This document shows positions 6,594-8,040 of a stretch of 8,040 nt of DNA, one piece after another. The notes beneath the pieces are model-generated. The model did no database searches and had not been told where the DNA came from. It saw nothing but the letters and a program-made list of their open reading frames with translations. Position 1 is the stretch's first letter, and each line of letters opens with the position of its first letter. The translations under genes were made by a program, and so were the position numbers. Origin of the DNA: an uncultured Lachnospiraceae bacterium (GTDB lineage: Bacteria; Bacillota; Clostridia; Lachnospirales; Lachnospiraceae); contig CAJUAE010000131.1 in assembly GCA_910583965.1 (NCBI GenBank), positions 1 to 8,040 on the forward strand, read 5' to 3'.

Positions 6594-7487
6594 TTATTCT
6601 GCGGGATTGACATGTACCATAATATGCTTTACGCTGGCAAAACTTTGCTCTATAGAGTCATGTACATGTTCCGCAATTTTGTGTGCATCGCGCAGAGATG
6701 CATTAGCGTCCGCGCTAATTTCAATATCTACATAAATGCGATTGCCAAAAACTCTTGTGCGCAGGAGGTCGACCCCAAGTACGCCCTCCTGTGCCAGCGC
6801 ACAATTTTTCAAATCATTCTCGACAGACTCATCACAGGCTTTATCTACCATTTTATCAACGGCGTCTCTGAAAATCTCATATGCTGCTTTCCCGATAAAA
6901 AAACAAATACATAAGCTCGCGGCCGCATCACAAACAGGATATCCGAGCCTTGATCCAGCAATACCAATCAATGCCCCCACAGAAGAAAGTGCATCTGAAC
7001 GGTGATGCCATGCGTCGGCCATAAGCGCACTTGAATCAATCCTTTTTGCATTAATCCTTGTATACCAATACATACTCTCTTTCACTGCAATGGAAATAAT
7101 CGCTGCCACAAGTGCCAAAATTCCAGGCACTCTCAGATTGGTATACTGTCCTGATAAGATTTTTATCATAGCAGTATAGCCAATCCCAAATCCAGTAAAC
7201 GCCAGAATTGTCGCCAGAATAACTGCCGCCACACATTCCATGCGCTCGTGTCCATAAGGATGTTCTTTGTCTGATGCCTTTCCCGACAACCTAATACCAA
7301 TGATTACTACAATGGTACTAATCACATCTGACGCAGAATGAACAGCATCACTAACCATTGCCCCCGAATGTGCAAAAATTCCTGCCAGCAACTTAAATAC
7401 AGACAATAGAATATTCGCCACAATACTTACAAAAGAGACTCTCATTGCAACTTCTTCAAATTCACTTTTTGTCAATCCTTTTTTCAT
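6594..7487 (-). CDS. Cation diffusion facilitator metal exporter (CzcD-like)
   Basis: This 297-residue inner-membrane antiporter is predicted to export divalent metal ions in exchange for protons. Six hydrophobic segments lie at about 15-38, 43-66, 85-108, 120-140, 154-177 and 184-205. Metal ligands are visible in helix 2 (H50 and D54 within DAVHSASD) and helix 5 (H161 and D165 within DAWHHRSD), the HxxxD/HxxxD pattern. HPYGHERME (76-84) is a family hallmark. The C-terminal cytoplasmic domain carries H269, H274, H276, H288 and H292, likely regulatory metal sites. The start follows AAGGTGG. A NiCo riboswitch upstream implies induction by Co2+, Ni2+ or, as later proposed for this RNA class, Fe2+. 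The HDHD tetrad is also the usual one in zinc exporters, so specificity is open. Confidence 0.95.
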   Translation of the reverse strand: MKKGLTKSEFEEVAMRVSFVSIVANILLSVFKLLAGIFAHSGAMVSDAVHSASDVISTIVVIIGIRLSGKASDKEHPYGHERMECVAAVILATILAFTGFGIGYTAMIKILSGQYTNLRVPGILALVAAIISIAVKESMYWYTRINAKRIDSSALMADAWHHRSDALSSVGALIGIAGSRLGYPVCDAAASLCICFFIGKAAYEIFRDAVDKMVDKACDESVENDLKNCALAQEGVLGVDLLRTRVFGNRIYVDIEISADANASLRDAHKIAEHVHDSIEQSFASVKHIMVHVNPAE

Positions 7488-7560
7488 AGAAATTCCACCT
7501 TTTTCTAAAAATAATAATTACAATTCACACTCATGCCAATGTTCGTACTCCCTTCAGATA

Positions 7561-7597
7561 ATTTGATGTCCATTGCAACAATTGATACACATCAAAT
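7561..7597 (-). other. Leader hairpin proximal to the metal exporter gene
   Basis: ATTTGATGT (7561-7569) and ACATCAAAT (7589-7597) form a perfect nine-pair stem. Inside the loop ATTG and CAAT form a smaller nested stem. It lies in the untranslated leader between the riboswitch terminator and the exporter start. It has no U-run and does not cover the ribosome binding site. Confidence 0.4.
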
Positions 7598-7626
7598 GCC
7601 ACAAAACATGCATGGCGCTGACTTTG

Positions 7627-7651
7627 ACACCATGCAGTAAGTGCATGGTGT
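7627..7651 (-). other. Second leader hairpin (10-bp perfect inverted repeat)
   Basis: ACACCATGCA (7627-7636) and TGCATGGTGT (7642-7651) form a ten-pair stem around a five-base loop. As DNA it could equally be a binding site for a dimeric regulator. Neither flank has a T-run, so it is not a typical terminator. Confidence 0.45.
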
Positions 7652-7741
7652 GTGAAAAGTAATAAATAATACTGCTATTTACGAATCTATAGCATTTGCG
7701 TTTTTTTAATCTTTATGAAATATGGGGAATATAGACTTTTA

Positions 7742-7795
7742 GAAAAAAGAAAAACACCCACGTTTCAGTATTAGCAACTACTGTCCCGCGGATGT
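7742..7795 (-). terminator. Riboswitch-controlled intrinsic terminator
   Basis: On the minus strand, ACATCCGC (7795-7788) pairs with GTGGGTGT (7761-7754), eight pairs including two G-U. It encloses a nested hairpin CAGTA/TACTG, and is followed by a U-rich run (complement of 7742-7753). The 5' arm is also the 3' arm of the P4 stem of the aptamer, and the nested stem uses the 3' strand of P1. Aptamer and terminator therefore exclude each other: metal binding should allow read-through into the exporter gene. Confidence 0.8.
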
Positions 7796-7865
7796 AGAAA
7801 TATCCACTGTCGCATAGGCGACCCGGCTCCATAGGGTAATCCCTCGGCCTGCTCAGTTTGTACTG
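7766..7865 (-). promoter_or_regulatory. NiCo (czcD) riboswitch aptamer
   Basis: On the minus strand the conserved blocks of the NiCo riboswitch appear in order: CTGAGCAGGC (7856-7847), GAGCCGGG (7829-7822), GCGACAG (7814 down to 7808) and GGGACAG (7787-7781). The four helices of the junction can be drawn: P1 from AACT with AGTT, extended by CAGTA with TACTG; P2 from AGGG and CCCT; P3 as GTCGC-CTAT-GCGAC; and P4 from GTGGAT with ATCCGC. This class binds Co2+ and Ni2+ cooperatively (Fe2+ has also been reported) and activates expression. It precedes a cation diffusion facilitator gene, the commonest target of the class. Confidence 0.93.
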
Positions 7866-7939
7866 TAGATTTGTATGCAGTGCAAAGAGTGCGTTTAATA
7901 CAATATATGAACCAAATGCAAATTGGTTATATTTTTTTC

Positions 7940-7968
7940 AATATATCATATATATGAAGGGATTTCAA
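7940..7968 (-). promoter_or_regulatory. Sigma-A-type promoter of the riboswitch-exporter transcript
   Basis: On the minus strand, TTGAAA (7968-7963, five of six matches) and TATATT (7945-7940, five of six) are separated by exactly 17 bases. Transcription would start near 7933, about 70 bases before the aptamer. In the early transcribed region ACCAA and TTGGT (7911-7927) form a five-base inverted repeat that might be an operator. The rest of 7488-7998 holds the riboswitch, its terminator and the two leader hairpins. Confidence 0.75.
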
Positions 7969-7998
7969 GCAATAAACGCAAACATTTAGGGTTGTTTC

Positions 7999-8040
7999 AT
8001 GAATACTTTATCATCTATTTTTCAAATTATAAGGGAAAAT
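7999..8040 (+). CDS. Possible start of an unidentified gene (partial)
   Basis: An ATG at 7999 opens 14 codons (beginning MNTLSSIFQIIREN) to the window edge. An AGGG at 7988-7991 lies seven bases upstream, a modest ribosome binding site. The start of an amphipathic or membrane helix is possible, but nothing can be identified. It would be divergent from the riboswitch transcript. Confidence 0.25.
   Translation, partial: MNTLSSIFQIIREN

Noticed and set aside
6612..7005. Overlapping plus-strand frames opposite the cation exporter, including one of 100 codons
   Set aside because: They mirror the exporter coding sequence, and two overlap each other in different frames, as expected of shadow frames.
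7505..7534. Nine-codon frame before the exporter, preceded by GAAGGGAG
   Set aside because: The spacer of about 13 bases is too long and the peptide is too short to support without conservation data.

Overview
The window looks like a low-GC Firmicute chromosome, most likely an anaerobic member of the Clostridia (Lachnospiraceae-like). The evidence is strong AGGAGG-type ribosome binding sites, sigma-A-type promoters, an F-type ATP synthase operon starting with two AtpZ/AtpI-type genes, and a NiCo (czcD) riboswitch class common in Clostridia. The species cannot be named from the sequence alone. No rRNA, tRNA, CRISPR array or transposase gene was seen.

Layout. (1) 1-1904, minus strand: the 5' end of an ATP synthase operon, in transcription order promoter (1876-1904), atpZ-like, atpI, atpB (subunit a), atpE (subunit c), and the first codons of atpF running off the left edge. 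The c subunit carries a Na+-type ligand set. (2) 1905-2072: intergenic, with a hairpin that may end the next unit. (3) 2073-5866, minus strand: a signalling cluster in the order FIST-domain sensor, soluble methyl-accepting-type protein, Hpt phosphotransfer protein, and a REC-HD-GYP response regulator predicted to degrade cyclic di-GMP. The first two genes share a promoter. The last two follow a 205-nt gap that holds a palindrome-rich block with near-perfect terminal inverted repeats and a candidate internal promoter. (4) 5867-6098: divergent intergenic region with a promoter and a structured leader. (5) 6099-6578, plus strand: a DUF402 protein. (6) 6594-7487, minus strand: a cation diffusion facilitator. 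Its leader is long: promoter (7940-7968), NiCo riboswitch aptamer (7766-7865), overlapping intrinsic terminator (7742-7795) and two more hairpins before the start codon. (7) A possible plus-strand gene begins at 7999 and leaves the window.

How the parts work together. The signalling cluster reads as a sensory path from a small-molecule sensor (FIST) to a receptor-like coiled coil, then phosphotransfer and c-di-GMP hydrolysis. No histidine kinase is encoded in the window, so the phosphate donor must lie elsewhere. The transporter unit can be read directly: metal binding should fold the aptamer, break the terminator and switch on metal efflux. The most interesting points are the FIST/MCP/Hpt/HD-GYP module, the 133-bp palindromic element within it, and the unusually long, twice-structured leader of the metal exporter.
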